64,000 bases of DNA from Sarcocystis neurona (taxonomy: Eukaryota; Apicomplexa; Conoidasida; Eucoccidiorida; Sarcocystidae): assembly GCA_000727475.1 (NCBI GenBank), contig KL647312.1, positions 1,748,793-1,812,792 of the forward strand, in the 5' to 3' direction. Positions within the stretch are counted from its first letter, which is position 1. Each line of letters starts with the position of its first letter. The position numbers were made by a program, and so were the translations under genes. The notes beneath the pieces are model-generated. The model was not told the origin of the DNA. It made no database searches and saw nothing but the letters and a program-made list of their open reading frames with translations. Positions 10,569-21,743 of the stretch are shown here, piece after piece.

Positions 10569-13500
10569 ACTGAAGGCTCTCGTAGAACCCGAGCTGTTAC
10601 CGTACAGACGCTGTCGCGTTCGCCGTCACTGAGATGTGCCACCGCTCACTGACGCAGAGAAACGCAGAGGACACTGTCCCTTCTTGTTCTACAAATTTAC
10701 GGAGAAAGCAATTTTCTTCTCTTGACTTTCACGTGGAGGACCGCCGCCGTCACAGGCAGATCCTACGCAAATACTGACCTGCACACGCTGCTGCGCATAC
10801 GTAGGTAGAGATACTTGGGCGCGTAGACCTGTCTCTCTACGCTTTTTTCTCCACGAAGGGCTCGCATATAAATAGCCGCACACAGAAGAGGTGAAGATAC
10901 ACCATGCCCCTCCACCGCTTTTCTCGTTTCTGTGCTGATGCGTGTCAGTCGAGGTGTCCGTGGACGAAAATTGTCGGCCGTCATTCTACCCAGCACGCAC
11001 ACGCACGCGTCCGCTTACCTGGATTCGTGCGGACGTCTACGTGGGGAGAGACAGACACAGAGACGAAGAAGCATCACTCCTCCGTGTTAACATTGACGGG
11101 TGCTCCTTTTACACGTCTACGTGACCACGTCGTCGAAATCTAGCGCTTGCAGCAGGAATCAAAAATTCGTGGATAACAGCTTCACATAGCAACACATAGG
11201 TAATCACATGGAGAATAACGGCGTCCTCGACTGTTACACAGAAAATTCGTCGCATACAGGGTGTAGAGACACTCCAAGGGGCATCTGGCAACCAGCGTGA
11301 GTCCGACCCAGACAGGTCGCTTCTACTCGCGCGACAGCAACACCTACGTGGAAGTGAATCACTCCTTATTATATACGAGGATGACAAAAAGACCCGCGCC
11401 GCAAAGGCGCCAGACCTCGTTTAAGCGTGAGGAAGCATTTACAGCTATATGTCCTTTGAAAAGAACAGAGAACCGAGTCTACGGGAAGTGGTGGTGGACA
11501 CTGTTGGGAGCCTCATGTCCTGCGTTCCCCCGAGCGCCTGAAGTTGAAAGGTGCGCGCGCGCGCGGCAAAACGTCTTCCCTACCCCAAGACGGCTTGTGT
11601 GAAGCGCCGCTGCAGAGCAGCAAGAGTGAAGAAGATGAAGTTGCTCAGGATCGAAGGAGAGATCCACCAGAGGCAGCTGGGGCACCGCATGAACTGCAGC
11701 AAAACAGCAGATCCACAAGCGCAAGAACAGCAGTACTCCAGCGACTTCTTCACTTCAAAACCACCGCTGCTGCACGGCCCAGACAAAGGCGAAGAACAAC
11801 CTCCGCAGCAGCAACACGTGTGCGACATCCGGACAAGCAGGACTCGCTGTGGACATATTGGCATTTGTTGCTTCGCTGTAGCAGTTCCCGTTTATTTCCT
11901 CTGTAGTCGGACATTCCTTAGAAACAGGAACACCACCTCCTGACGGCGCGGCAGACAGCTCGGACGCGTGACAACCAAACAACGTGGCCCTTTCTTCCGT
12001 CAATCATAAAATGAGAGCTTCCGTTTCTTCCCTCCCACACCTCCTGGGAGAGACCCTTTTCCTCTCGAAATGTCAGTCACGTCGCCTCGCGGGAGGTCCC
12101 CGGTTCCGCAGGCGACATACTCGGTTTCTTTGAACAACAACGCACTGCTGCGGCAGAACGCGCCGTACTGTCGTCCAGCTGATAAGCACCGGCAACGAAA
12201 AAGTGGCTCGTCCACTACCAGACAAGCGGCCCTTACCGGCTGACCAGGGCACTTCACGGTGCATGCAAGAGTGAAGGAGACTTGTTCCGAGCAACAATCT
12301 AGTGGCCAACGCTACACGTCGCTGTGTAAGCTTAGGTGTGCCCCACACTCAGTACGCAGAACGATCAACAAGTGACGAGGAACTCCAGCCTATCCGAATG
12401 TTCCGGCTGTACACAAAGGGCAAGCGCACTTCGATTGCGAAGACGTGCTGCCGGGGCAACAGCGCACCTCAAGAACTTTCAAGGCAAACAGTTGCCGCGC
12501 ACTTCGCGCACCAGCTGCATCCGGCAGCAGCAGTTTCTGCTGCAGCGGCACTTCGTCTGTTGCAGCAGGGCCCGCGCTCACCAGCAGGTTCCGCCGCATC
12601 CCCGTCGAGACCCCAGAGCAGAGGTCGTCGCACACGTCCCACCAGTACGGTCTCAGCAGCACTCTCTCATACGTAGATTTCACCATGTCCAGCCAGCGGC
12701 AGGACGCACACGTCTAGCACGGCTGAACGGATGAAGGGGCAGAATATGTTTCCACATGGATCTATGTGCTTGTATAGAAGAGAAGGAAGAGAGGACCGCC
12801 AGAACCGTGACGCAGAAGAGGTGGCTTACCCGGAGAACGTCTTTGCCGGCGATTTGTGCGCGACAGCTTTCACAACGCAGGTGAATGGGAAGGGGATGCT
12901 GAGGGAGGCAAACATTGCACACGCAGAGATGGCAGCAGTAAACAATTTGCTGACGCACTCACCACCCAGGGAACGGCTGCGTACGTCACCGCACACCACG
13001 CACCCCAGCACATGAAAGCAGTCAACCCTTTTCCCTTTGCTCCCGTTCCGAGCAGGAGACACCGGTCCCCGCCGAGCTTCGGGGCCGAGCCTGAGGCCCC
13101 GCTGTTGGTATGTCCGTTGAACAGATAGGAAGGAGGACGAAAAGTTGCCGCGACGTAATGCAGGTGAGGCAGCACCGAGCGGTGTATCAAAAACACTGCA
13201 GCTACATATACACCCACACCCACACACAGACCCATGTAGGTGTAAAGGAAGTACTACCTTCTCCACGCTTTCCAGGCGTGCCCATGAACGGAACACGACC
13301 GGAGGCTCAATATTTCACTTTTCTCCTCCCCAGACAAACAAACCGCGTCAGGTAGGCGCCACATACATACACAGCCGCCTTCATTCATGCACGTCTGTAG
13401 CAGGCTGAGAGAGAGACGGGCTCCCTCCGCCACAGCGACGAGAGGCGAGCGAAGAGAACTGCAGAGGTCTTCTCGCAGTCCATAACAGCAGAGTAAAGGC

Positions 13501-16500
13501 GTGCCTCAGGCGGCGTGCGGACACTGAAGCGTAGGCACATATGCGTTCCTGTTCACAGACTTGCCCACACCTTCACACATATATATACGTATACGTACGT
13601 ATAACTTTAGCACATATAAATATATACGTCTAAATGTTTACACGCCCAGATAGAAACGCGCGTACGGACACACAGTCAGACACACCAGTACAGACGCAGA
13701 AGCACGTGTACACAAAGGAGTCCGTCGCATGCGGCAACACCGAGGGAGGTGGCGGTGGGAAGAAGACGGGGTTTGGCTTAGGCATACGTTTTTGTATTTT
13801 TCATCAGTACGGGCGAGAAGTGCTAAAATTTGTTCCTCTCCTGCTCGTTCCCGCGCTTCCCGACTGCAGCTACCGTCCTCGTCATCTGAGTCGGCTCGCT
13901 TCGGGCCCCCGCCGGCGCGGCCTCGGGCGTGTTTGGAAGCGTCGAGTCCGAGGCACTGAGCCAGCCGCGCGCTGCTGGTGCCCTGCACGTGGGCGCAGAG
14001 CCGAAGCACAGGCGGCAGCAGCTGCTGCTCAACGTAATAGTCCACGTCTATCTCGAGGACGGGATTGTTGAGGACTTCCCGTGGATGAAACGCCCGTTCT
14101 GCCGCGCTCAGCGGAGCAACTTTCTCAGCACTTCCTGCGCCCTGGTTGCCTCCCGTCTTGGAGCGGCTGCTGTCCACAGAGCTGCCGTTTTTGACACTGG
14201 TGCCTGAAGGACCAGAAGTTTTGCTCCCTGCTGCGGTGTTTGGCGTGCTGCTGCCATCTGTCGTGCTGCTCTCTGACGCGTTTGCTTCCGCGATTCTACC
14301 GCCTGTCACACCGGTAGCGTCTGAGCTGCTGCCCCCACCAATGCTGCGGCTGTCTGGGTTGCTGCTACTACGGCTAGTGCAGCTGCTATGCCTGCTGCCC
14401 TCCGCGGCGCTGCTGCCGGTTTTGCCAGCTGCAACGCATCCCTCTTCAGAAGGAGCGTGACTATCCACAGCACTACTGGACGGGTACAGAACCGCTCGCG
14501 CGCTCTCTGCAGTACATATAACAAATGGAATTTCGCTGCCTGGCTTTATGGGCACCCCTTTACTTTGCATGCGCAGAGCCACCTGGACGTGGGGATGCAT
14601 GACCATTCCTCCTGCACCTCGCGGGTACAAATGAGGTAATTTTGTTAAAGCTTTGGTAATGACGAAATACTCCAGGGGGACTTTCTTCTCTCTCAGTTGC
14701 CGTGCCACCTCCTCAAGTTTCGCATGCAGTTTCTCAACAACGACGTCAACCGTCTCATCTGTCTCTTTCGACCCCTGCGGCTGCTGCAAACGCTGCTGCG
14801 GCTGCGCTTCGTCAACCGGCTGCTCCCCCGCCTCCCCCTGTCCCCCACCCCCCTGCTGCTGCTGGTGGTGACCTTCCTCCCGGTGTTGTTCCCCCGCGCC
14901 GCAAGTTGAAGGAAGCGCAGCAGGTCTTCGAGTTGGACCAGTGGCAAAGAGAATTTCCAGCAGCTGCTGTCCCACAACTCTGGTGAGTTTCGCCCAGTCG
15001 CGTCGTACAAAATCCAGCCCCTTCTGTTCGAGACGGTACTGTTGCTTCGCGTAGTCAACGACGATGCAGCAGGCATACTTCTTCTTCCGCAGGAGCAGTA
15101 GGCGACGAAAAACTGCTTCCAAGTCGATCTCCAAGCGGCGGTAGTTGCGATTAATTTCGGCTTTCACCTGCTCGCCCAGACGCACGGCCTGCGCATACGC
15201 CGCGCCCACGCCTCCGTCGTCGTGAAGTCCCGTGTTGATCTGTAGGGGGCAATGCGCAGGGCCCGCGGCGGCAAAGCACACGCAGCAACGTGGAGCAGCT
15301 GTACACAGAGAGGGGACTGCTAACCAACACGAAGACAGCCGCCAAAAGAAGAAGCCACAGAGAAAGAAGTGCACCTATTGTAGAATCGACAAACTCAAAA
15401 CAGCAGCGGCAGCCCAGCTGAAAAGCCGACTGAGCAATGCACAAAAATTGAAACGCCCACCACAGCAGATGACCGAGATCGACCAGGTGTCAAAGGCAGC
15501 AGTTTTTCTCCGCCGAAGTCGAGTTCAAAGTAAAGTTTTCGACGAGTACTGAGCCGCGCGTCTGCTGACACGCTTGCAGAGAATATTCACGCGAAGACCG
15601 CCCCATATACACACACACATATATCCTGTTATACACGTACGCACACGAAGCTTGGACTTCTTGATGTGCACAGTTAACTGCGCGTATACACACGTGTAGA
15701 AAGATAGAGGGAGAACTATATATACATCTTAGATATATGTGTGTACGAAAAACCGCGTATCTGTGTGCGGAGGGGCACACACGTGTACGGCAAGGGGGAC
15801 TTCTTCAAGGAAAGTAGATGTACGTCGACTCGCGCAGGTGGTGTGTCAGAGTGCTGCAGGCCCTTCCCAAACGTGTTCCCGAAGAGATGGGCGTTTTCTG
15901 CTAAGGTAGCAGCACGTCTCACCATGAGCGAATCCGTGTCTCCATAAAGTACTTCGAGCCTAAGGACGCGCTCTACTTTTTCTTTTGTGGCGAGCAGCAC
16001 GCTGCGGCCTTGCTGGGTGATGAAGGCGGCGAGGTCGCGGGCATAGAATCGGCTGTGACTGAAGCCGAGACATCCGTAGATGCTGTTGGCCGTCAACTTC
16101 AGCGCCAGCTGCTTGACTTCTAGCGCCGCGCGTCGTACGGGGTTGGCCTCTGTCTTCATCGAGGCCTTGACCGCTCGTCGTCGCTGCACCAGCTGCCGCA
16201 AAATTCTCGGCAAGACCCCCGGCGTGGAAGACACGCCCTGGACACTCCCCGCAGCAGAGTCTGTGCATTCCTCCGCCCCATGAGGCTCTCCCGAACTCTG
16301 CCCGCCCTCCCCAGTTGCGTCCCCCTCCGTCTTTTCCTCCGTTCCTGCGGCAGCACCTTCGCGTGTGCCGTCGCTGCTGCATGACGCGTCCCACCGACCC
16401 TTGCCTCCCGGAGCACGCTTCACGGTGGAGAAGCAAACGTTGAACTCCTGAATAATTGACGGATACAAAGAGTTGAAGTCGAGCAACAAAACAAACGTTT

Positions 16501-19500
16501 CAAAATACCCCACACGTGGTTCAAGTACTAGGCCTCCAGTGTACGAGGCAGACGCACTAGTAGCATCCCCACCGCCTGTGGCTTCTGCCACCGCGCCGGG
16601 TCCCCGTAGTGCAGCAGTGCCCCCTAGGGCTTCTTCATCTTCTTGAAGAGCCGCAGCGTCAGCCAGCGCAGGGTCTTCACAATCCACAAATGCGTCCTCG
16701 TCTGCCATTCCACGTTCGGCTGCATTTGTTGCTGGCTCAGAATCCGGACTTTCCTCGAGAGTCCTCTGCCATCTCTGGTCCCCTCGTGAAAACTGTTCCT
16801 TCTTCGCCCGGGTGTGGTGCCGCTGCTGCTGCGCCGCGGCCCCCCCGGCAGATTCTCCAGCAGCAGCGCCACCGCGTCGGCGCAGCTGGCGTCTGCTCGC
16901 TGCTGCTGCTGTATTTGCAGCAAGCGGAGGATCCGGACATACATATTTTTCCCGGTGAAACTCATGCAGCAGCAGAAACGCGTTACGCTCTGCTCTCTGA
17001 TTCTGCAAAGACCGGTTCCACAAATTCCCGCCAATAGTTGTCAACTCTCGTGTGAGGGGAAGACAGTTCAGCCGCCAGCAAATCAGCAATGTCACGTACG
17101 CTTCTTGCAGAGTCAAATGCATACAAGCCAGCAAAGCCTGAGGCTCTCGCCGGTGGAAGCACTGCAGCAGCTCCTGCTGCTGTGGAAACATCCGCAAGCC
17201 CTTCACAACTGCTTCCAGACGTTGCTGGTCTCCCCCCCCTGCAGCGGCACCATTTCCCCTCCCGTGTGATGGCTTCTGCTGTCCTCCGCCTGCTACGGAA
17301 GGGCTCCCGGCGGCCGCAGCAGCAGCAGCGGCGGCGGAAGGGAGGCCATGCGGGAAGAAGAGAGCCTGGAGGAGATTGGGTAGATCGTAGTCCACACGGT
17401 GTGGAAGCAGCTCGCGGGACTGCAGATACGTGTCGCACACAAGACGGCCCACCGTGAGCGTACGGCCTGCCCAGAGAAATCCGGAACCTCCTGCTGTTGA
17501 TCCTCCCAATGCGCCCTTGCCGCTGCTGTTCAACGACGACCGCAGGGACTTCAGCTGCTGCTTGCCGCGTTTCAAGCGGGAAAGGCGGTGCCAGACAGGC
17601 AGTCCATACACACCGAGGCGTTGGGCTAAGAGGTCTAGGGTGCAGCTGTAGACGTCATGTCCTAGAATAATATCGGGATCAGCGGCGGCAATCTGATTAA
17701 CAAGTGTCAGGAGCAGACTGCGCTCTGAGTCAAACAAAGTGAAACCCTGCTGCGCAGACGCTTCTGAGAACCGCAGCGGCACTCCTTCAGCCAATACGCG
17801 AGCCGTCGGCTGAACAGCAGCACTGTCAGGTGGTGACGCAAGCGGCGCCCGAGGTAGACGCATGCGTCGGACCGCACAGAAGGCAGTCTGTGGGGTCAGT
17901 CGGGGAGCAGCAGCAGCCTGGTCATCGAGGTCGGCGTTACGGTACACGAAGAAAGCAGCAATCGCAAGCTGTTTCTCTCCACTCGTGATGTCACCTCGCA
18001 CGCCAGTGGGAAGGTGGGGGGAAGAACTCGCGCCGCAAGAGGGTACTTGAAGAGTTCTCAAACACACAGACACAACCGTCAGGGGTGGTGGATGAGGCGG
18101 TGGCAGCGTCTGAACAGCGGCAAGTGCACCGTCGGTCGGAGTAGCGTTGCCACCAGCAGCGAGGATTGTCGCACACGCACCAGCACCAGCACCACCATCA
18201 GCAGGACAACCAGCCAGACCGCTAGTGCCGGGGACGGTCGCTTGAGGAGAAGGAACAGGAGCAGAAGGTGAAGAAGAAGAAGGCGTCTTAGAAGAAAGGG
18301 TCGCTCCCGGGGTCTGCAGCTTATAGTCCCAGCAGCAGACGGCTTTGTGCGAATGCACCACAACTTCGTGTTTGCACCAGGAGAGTCGATCCAGTGGAGA
18401 GTCGACGTAGGAGAAGTCTCGGACGCGCAACCAGCAGGGGCCTTTAATACGTCGCTTTACCAGCAGCAGCTCCACAAGGGATGCTCGGGTGCCGAAAACA
18501 TGGGTATACGTCTCTCCCTCCCAGTCCTCCGGCTGCAGCAGAGGGCCGCTCGCAGCAGCAGGCACGTACATCTTCACAAACGTTTGGTCGCGATCACGCG
18601 GCACGCCAGGCGCATCGAAGGCGTAGTGACGGAAAACGCCTTTGATAGCCACCTTCCTCCACTGATATTTCTTTTTTAGGCGCTGTGCATCCTGCATAAA
18701 AAATGCGCGTGTAATTTCTAGCCGGTGCTTGAGTCGACGCCTTAACAAATCTTCCTCCTCCTCCTGCTGCGGAGCAGCACCACTCCCGCTGCCGGTGTCA
18801 CTTCCGCCACGGGCACAAGAGAGCGACGGCGGACTCGTCTCTGCACTTTCTCTCCCGTTCTCCTTGTGCCCTTCCAAGGCTGCAGCATTACGACCGCCAG
18901 CAGCAGTCGGACTGACAAGGCTCGAAGACCCTGCCGTTGAAGTCACTTGTTCACGAGTCCGGAAAAAGAGAGGCACCATCATGTCTCGCACTACTACGCA
19001 GCAACTCTCCGGGGCCCGCACTCGCATTCGACCTCCTCGACTCCACAAACCTGCTGATCCCGTTCCGTCTGCGGCTTCTGCAGCAGCTACCCAGACTTTA
19101 CCGAACAAGAACAGCAATCCGTCCTCCTCCCAGGCATCCAAAAAGTAGAACGGCAAGGTTCCGTCTTTGCAGCACGGTGGCCCGCCCGCCGCACGCAGGG
19201 CGCTGCCCCTTTCGGCTTCCCCAGCGACTTCCGCTGCCACCGGTGTCGTCTGTGCCTGTCCATCAGTGCTGCTGGGATTCTTCTGCAGTGTCCCCTCCCC
19301 CGCAGCAGAGCTGCTGTGCCCTGCTACTGCAGGCGACACCGCCGCTGCAGCAGCGCTCTTCAGTTCACCGGTCGATCCTGCTGATAAGGTCGCTGGTGTT
19401 GACTCAGTTTCCTGCTCATCTTCGTCGTCCGCCCAGAGGAAGAAATCCGGCTGCGCATGCTTCATAAGAAAGATCCCCCCCCCCGTCTTGTGCTGTTCGA

Positions 19501-20679
19501 ACTCACCCGTTGATTTGAAAAGAGACTCCGTCCTTCCTTGCAGCTCATCCGCCGCATCTGCCGCACCGGTCTGACGTTCCTCTTCTCGAAACCCGTCATT
19601 CTCTCTTGCTGCTCCTGTATCGACGTCTGCTGCTGTGCCGTCTCCCACTTCGCATTGTTCGCCGCCTCCAGCTGCGACTTCCCTGCTCTCAGACGCGTGG
19701 CTGCTGCTTCCTCCCACTTCTCCCTGACGACACTGGGCGCTCGCCGTGGCTACGCCTGTCGCTGCCACACATGCACGACCGCTGCCGCTGCTCTGTCGTG
19801 TCAGCAAGGCCGCGGACGTGTCTGCGGGCGCAGCAGCCACTTCTCCTGGGCGACCGGTAGCAAATTTGCTGTCGTAACTGACGACGCAGCTATTTCCGAG
19901 CCCTAGCTGCTCCAGAAACGAAGTAGTAGGTGCGTTGTAACCTCCGTTGCTTCCGCTGCCCAGCTCACTGCTGCTGCTGCTGCTGTCCTCGCCGAGTGCC
20001 TGGGTGGGCTCGAGGCCCGCATCCCCTCTGTCCAAGTAGTCCTGAGAATTGGCTGGTATTCTTCGAGACACATCTCCACGTCCTGTTGCCGACATCCCGC
20101 GTCCTGTGTGCTGAGTTCCAGCTGCCGCTGCTCCTCGGCTTGCTGTTGGGCTGGAGTAAGGCCGGTCGACGTCTGTAGCCGCAGCAACGTGAGCTGATGG
20201 AACCCACGAATTTGGCAGTCTTCTTCTTCCTGTGCAGCTTGCTGCTATTTCGTCTGCCGTCTGGAGCACTCCTGCAGCTTCTTCCTCATCCTCTAGAAGT
20301 TTATCGATACTTCTGAGAGACTCAGCGTCCCGCTGAGTCAGGCGCTGCTGTTGTTGCACTGCAGCTGTCTCTGCTGCACGGGCAGTGAAGTGCTGCACCA
20401 ACGACCGCATGCGCATGCTTTGCTGCTGCTGCTGCTGTTGGGCTTCCCCTCCAGCTGCTCCACCCAGCCCACCTTTTCGCGCCCTCTTTTCTCCCCCTCC
20501 AGCTGCAGCACGTCCCTTCTTGCCTCCTTGCTCCAGCATGCTCTTCTTTCGCTTCCCACCAGCAGTCGTGTCTCTGCGCGACGGCGCCTCCTCGTCCCCC
20601 TCATCTTCGAGAGAATCGTCCTCGGCGAAATCTCCTCCACTGTCCGATTCCCACCATTCCTCCCCGTCATCGCTGTAAC
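9771..20679 (-). CDS. POLA1: DNA polymerase alpha catalytic subunit (family B), multi-exon
   Basis: This is the replicative polymerase that extends RNA primers within the Pol alpha-primase complex in the nucleus. Best exons, read on the minus strand: 20679-15923, 15239-13788, 13101-12985, 12949-12830, about 12713-12468, and a terminal region inside 10568-9771. Evidence in order: an acidic N-terminus with DDGEEWW; inactive-exonuclease-like GHDVYSCTLDLLAQRLGVYG and IGRLKR-like HRLSRLKRG; NCLPLTRELTTIGGNLWNR; motif A LLDFNSLYPSIIQEFNVCF; motif B LALKLTANSIYGCLGFSHSR; motif C YGDTDSLM; then INTG, KAEINRNYRRLEIDLEAVF, LLLLRKKKYACC, and IDVDYYVEQQLLPPVLRLC. Order and wording match Pol alpha rather than delta, epsilon or zeta. 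Low-complexity insertions make it about 2,400 aa against about 1,460 in human. The N-terminal exon upstream of 20679, the exons between 12.4 and 10.6 kb, and the exact stop are unresolved. Confidence 0.92.
12468..12713 (-). CDS. POLA1: POLA1 exon: inter-zinc helix and first pair of module 2
   Basis: It opens after GTGCTAG in phase 0 with TCASCRWLDMVKSTYERVLL, followed by RPYWWDVCDDLCSG. This matches the human order of an IRRFIKKYYDGW helix followed by LICEEPTC, so the exon supplies the helix and the first Cys pair of zinc module 2. An earlier donor, CTGCTG|GTGAGC after GMRRNLL, is a better consensus than the drawn end and would shorten the exon. Confidence 0.55.
12830..12949 (-). CDS. POLA1: POLA1 exon: cysteine-rich continuation of the zinc region
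   Basis: The exon is 40 codons in phase 0, opened after GCGTCAG and closed at CTCCGG|GTAAGC. The peptide is unusually rich in cysteine (YCCHLCVCNVCLP, then HLRCESCRAQIAGKD) and provides more CxxC pairs than the family needs. Its position between the CVVC pair and the helix before module 2 matches the second half of zinc module 1. Confidence 0.55.
12985..13101 (-). CDS. POLA1: POLA1 exon: start of zinc-binding module 1
   Basis: The exon is 39 codons, phase 0 at both ends, opened by ACCAACAG. It carries VDCFHVLGCVVCGD, which aligns with the RDCERF..CPTCGTEN start of the first zinc module of Pol alpha. The exact donor is uncertain. The in-frame choice is GAC|GTACGC, which makes the following intron only 35 nt. 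Confidence 0.6.
13788..15239 (-). CDS. POLA1: POLA1 exon: palm/thumb and C-terminal linker
   Basis: The exon is 484 codons, in phase 0 at both ends. The acceptor CCTACAG leads directly to INTG, which continues motif C as in human Pol alpha (YGDTDSIM then INT). It carries VKAEINRNYRRLEIDLEAVF, LLLLRKKKYACCIVVDYAKQ, DFVRRDWAKLTR and VPLEYFVITKALTKLP, the family-B palm-end KKKY and thumb motifs. A Ser/Gly/Thr-rich insert of roughly 130 residues precedes FHPREVLNNPVLEIDVDYY, the usual entry to the C-terminal domain. It ends TDEKYKN at the donor GTATGC; human has EEKYRDC at this point. Confidence 0.9.
15240..15922 (-). other. POLA1 intron after motif C
   Basis: This 683-nt intron has a GTGAGA donor and a CCTACAG acceptor. 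It separates YGDTDSLM from INTG, so the exon ends two residues after the second catalytic aspartate. It contains TATA-type microsatellites at 15600-15740. Confidence 0.8.
15923..20679 (-). CDS. POLA1: POLA1 large exon: N-terminus, exonuclease-like domain, polymerase motifs A-C
   Basis: This is an uninterrupted frame of about 1,586 codons. An acceptor GGCAG at 20680 opens it after a non-ATG extension, so a 5' exon must lie upstream; a Lys/Arg/Gln-rich frame near 20.9-21.0 kb with an AERKRQQQVQEHARKK peptide is a candidate. Motif A lies near 16454-16483, motif B near 16074-16095, and motif C at about 15929-15946. A run of seven or more Gln and a nine-Ala run sit in non-conserved loops. About 75 residues rich in Gly, Glu, Ser and Thr are inserted between motif A and the fingers helix that leads to motif B. 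The exon ends at the Met of YGDTDSLM with the donor GTGAGA. Confidence 0.9.
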
Positions 20680-21743
20680 CTGCCGGCAGACGCGCAGCCA
20701 CACGACCCGCGGCAAGCACCAACAGCGCAGCAAAAGGCGCAAGACCAAGTCAAAGGACAGCACAGTGGGAATATCCTTCCGCTTGTCAAGCAGAGGAAAG
20801 AGAAAGGAACCCACTGGAGCAACAGAGTCGGCCCTACGTGCGTTGATGGCTATCAAAAAAAAGTCACCACCTCCCCATTCCCTGTCCCCCCCGTCCATAG
20901 GCGTACCAGACACTCTAAACGCAGCACTCCACGACAGCCGCGCTAACTCAAGAAAGGGCCCACGCTTGCCCTTTTTGCGCGCATGCTCTTGCACCTGCTG
21001 CTGTCTCTTTCTTTCAGCCTGAAATTTTCCGCATCAGTGTGACGTCCCTCTGTCTCACGCATCTGCAGTTAGTGCTACCTCCTTTCATGGTGCGCTACTT
21101 CTCGACACTTACAACCGTCGCCTTCCCTGTGTCTGCTACCGCAGTGCGTAGTGTGTTACAACAGCGCCACCCCCACATACGCCCCTCCGGTGCAAAACGC
21201 CGGTGTAAAAGACACTTCTGTTACGGCACCATGCGACCGCCTTCGCTGCAAGAGATAAATCGCAGTTGACTAGGGAGGAGGAAGTCGACACGACTCCATT
21301 TTCTTGTTGCGAGTCGAAGTGACACAACTTTTCGAACCTGCAATGATAAAAGTGGAAAATCTCTCCAGACGAAACTCCCCCTCTCCAGCTTTCTCGCAAG
21401 AGAGAATCTCTTTTCCGCATGGGGAAGCTATGGTTCTCACCCCTCCCCGTCCCTCCTATCTACACCACAGGGACCGACGTCCGCTCCCCGAGACGCTGGG
21501 CATCTCCCCAGAGACGCGGGAGGGGGCGCAGTGTGTTTACACGTACAGGTGTACAAGCGCGCGTTGCCGGAGCAGTCACACAATGGGTGAGTCTCTACGA
21601 GTACCACCACGACCCAGCCAGCGTGTTCCCTGTAGGCACGGTCCTCCGTTGTTTCGCCTGCAGCCAGCTACAAGCCTATGTAGTTAAGATACTCGGCATA
21701 CTTGTGCTGGCGGTGATTCTTTGACTTGTCTTGTGCAGGCTTT

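Noticed and set aside
20351..21022. 223-codon plus-strand frame rich in Leu and Ser
   Set aside because: Overlaps the antisense of POLA1's acidic N-terminus and shows a shadow-type composition with runs of translated CTG.
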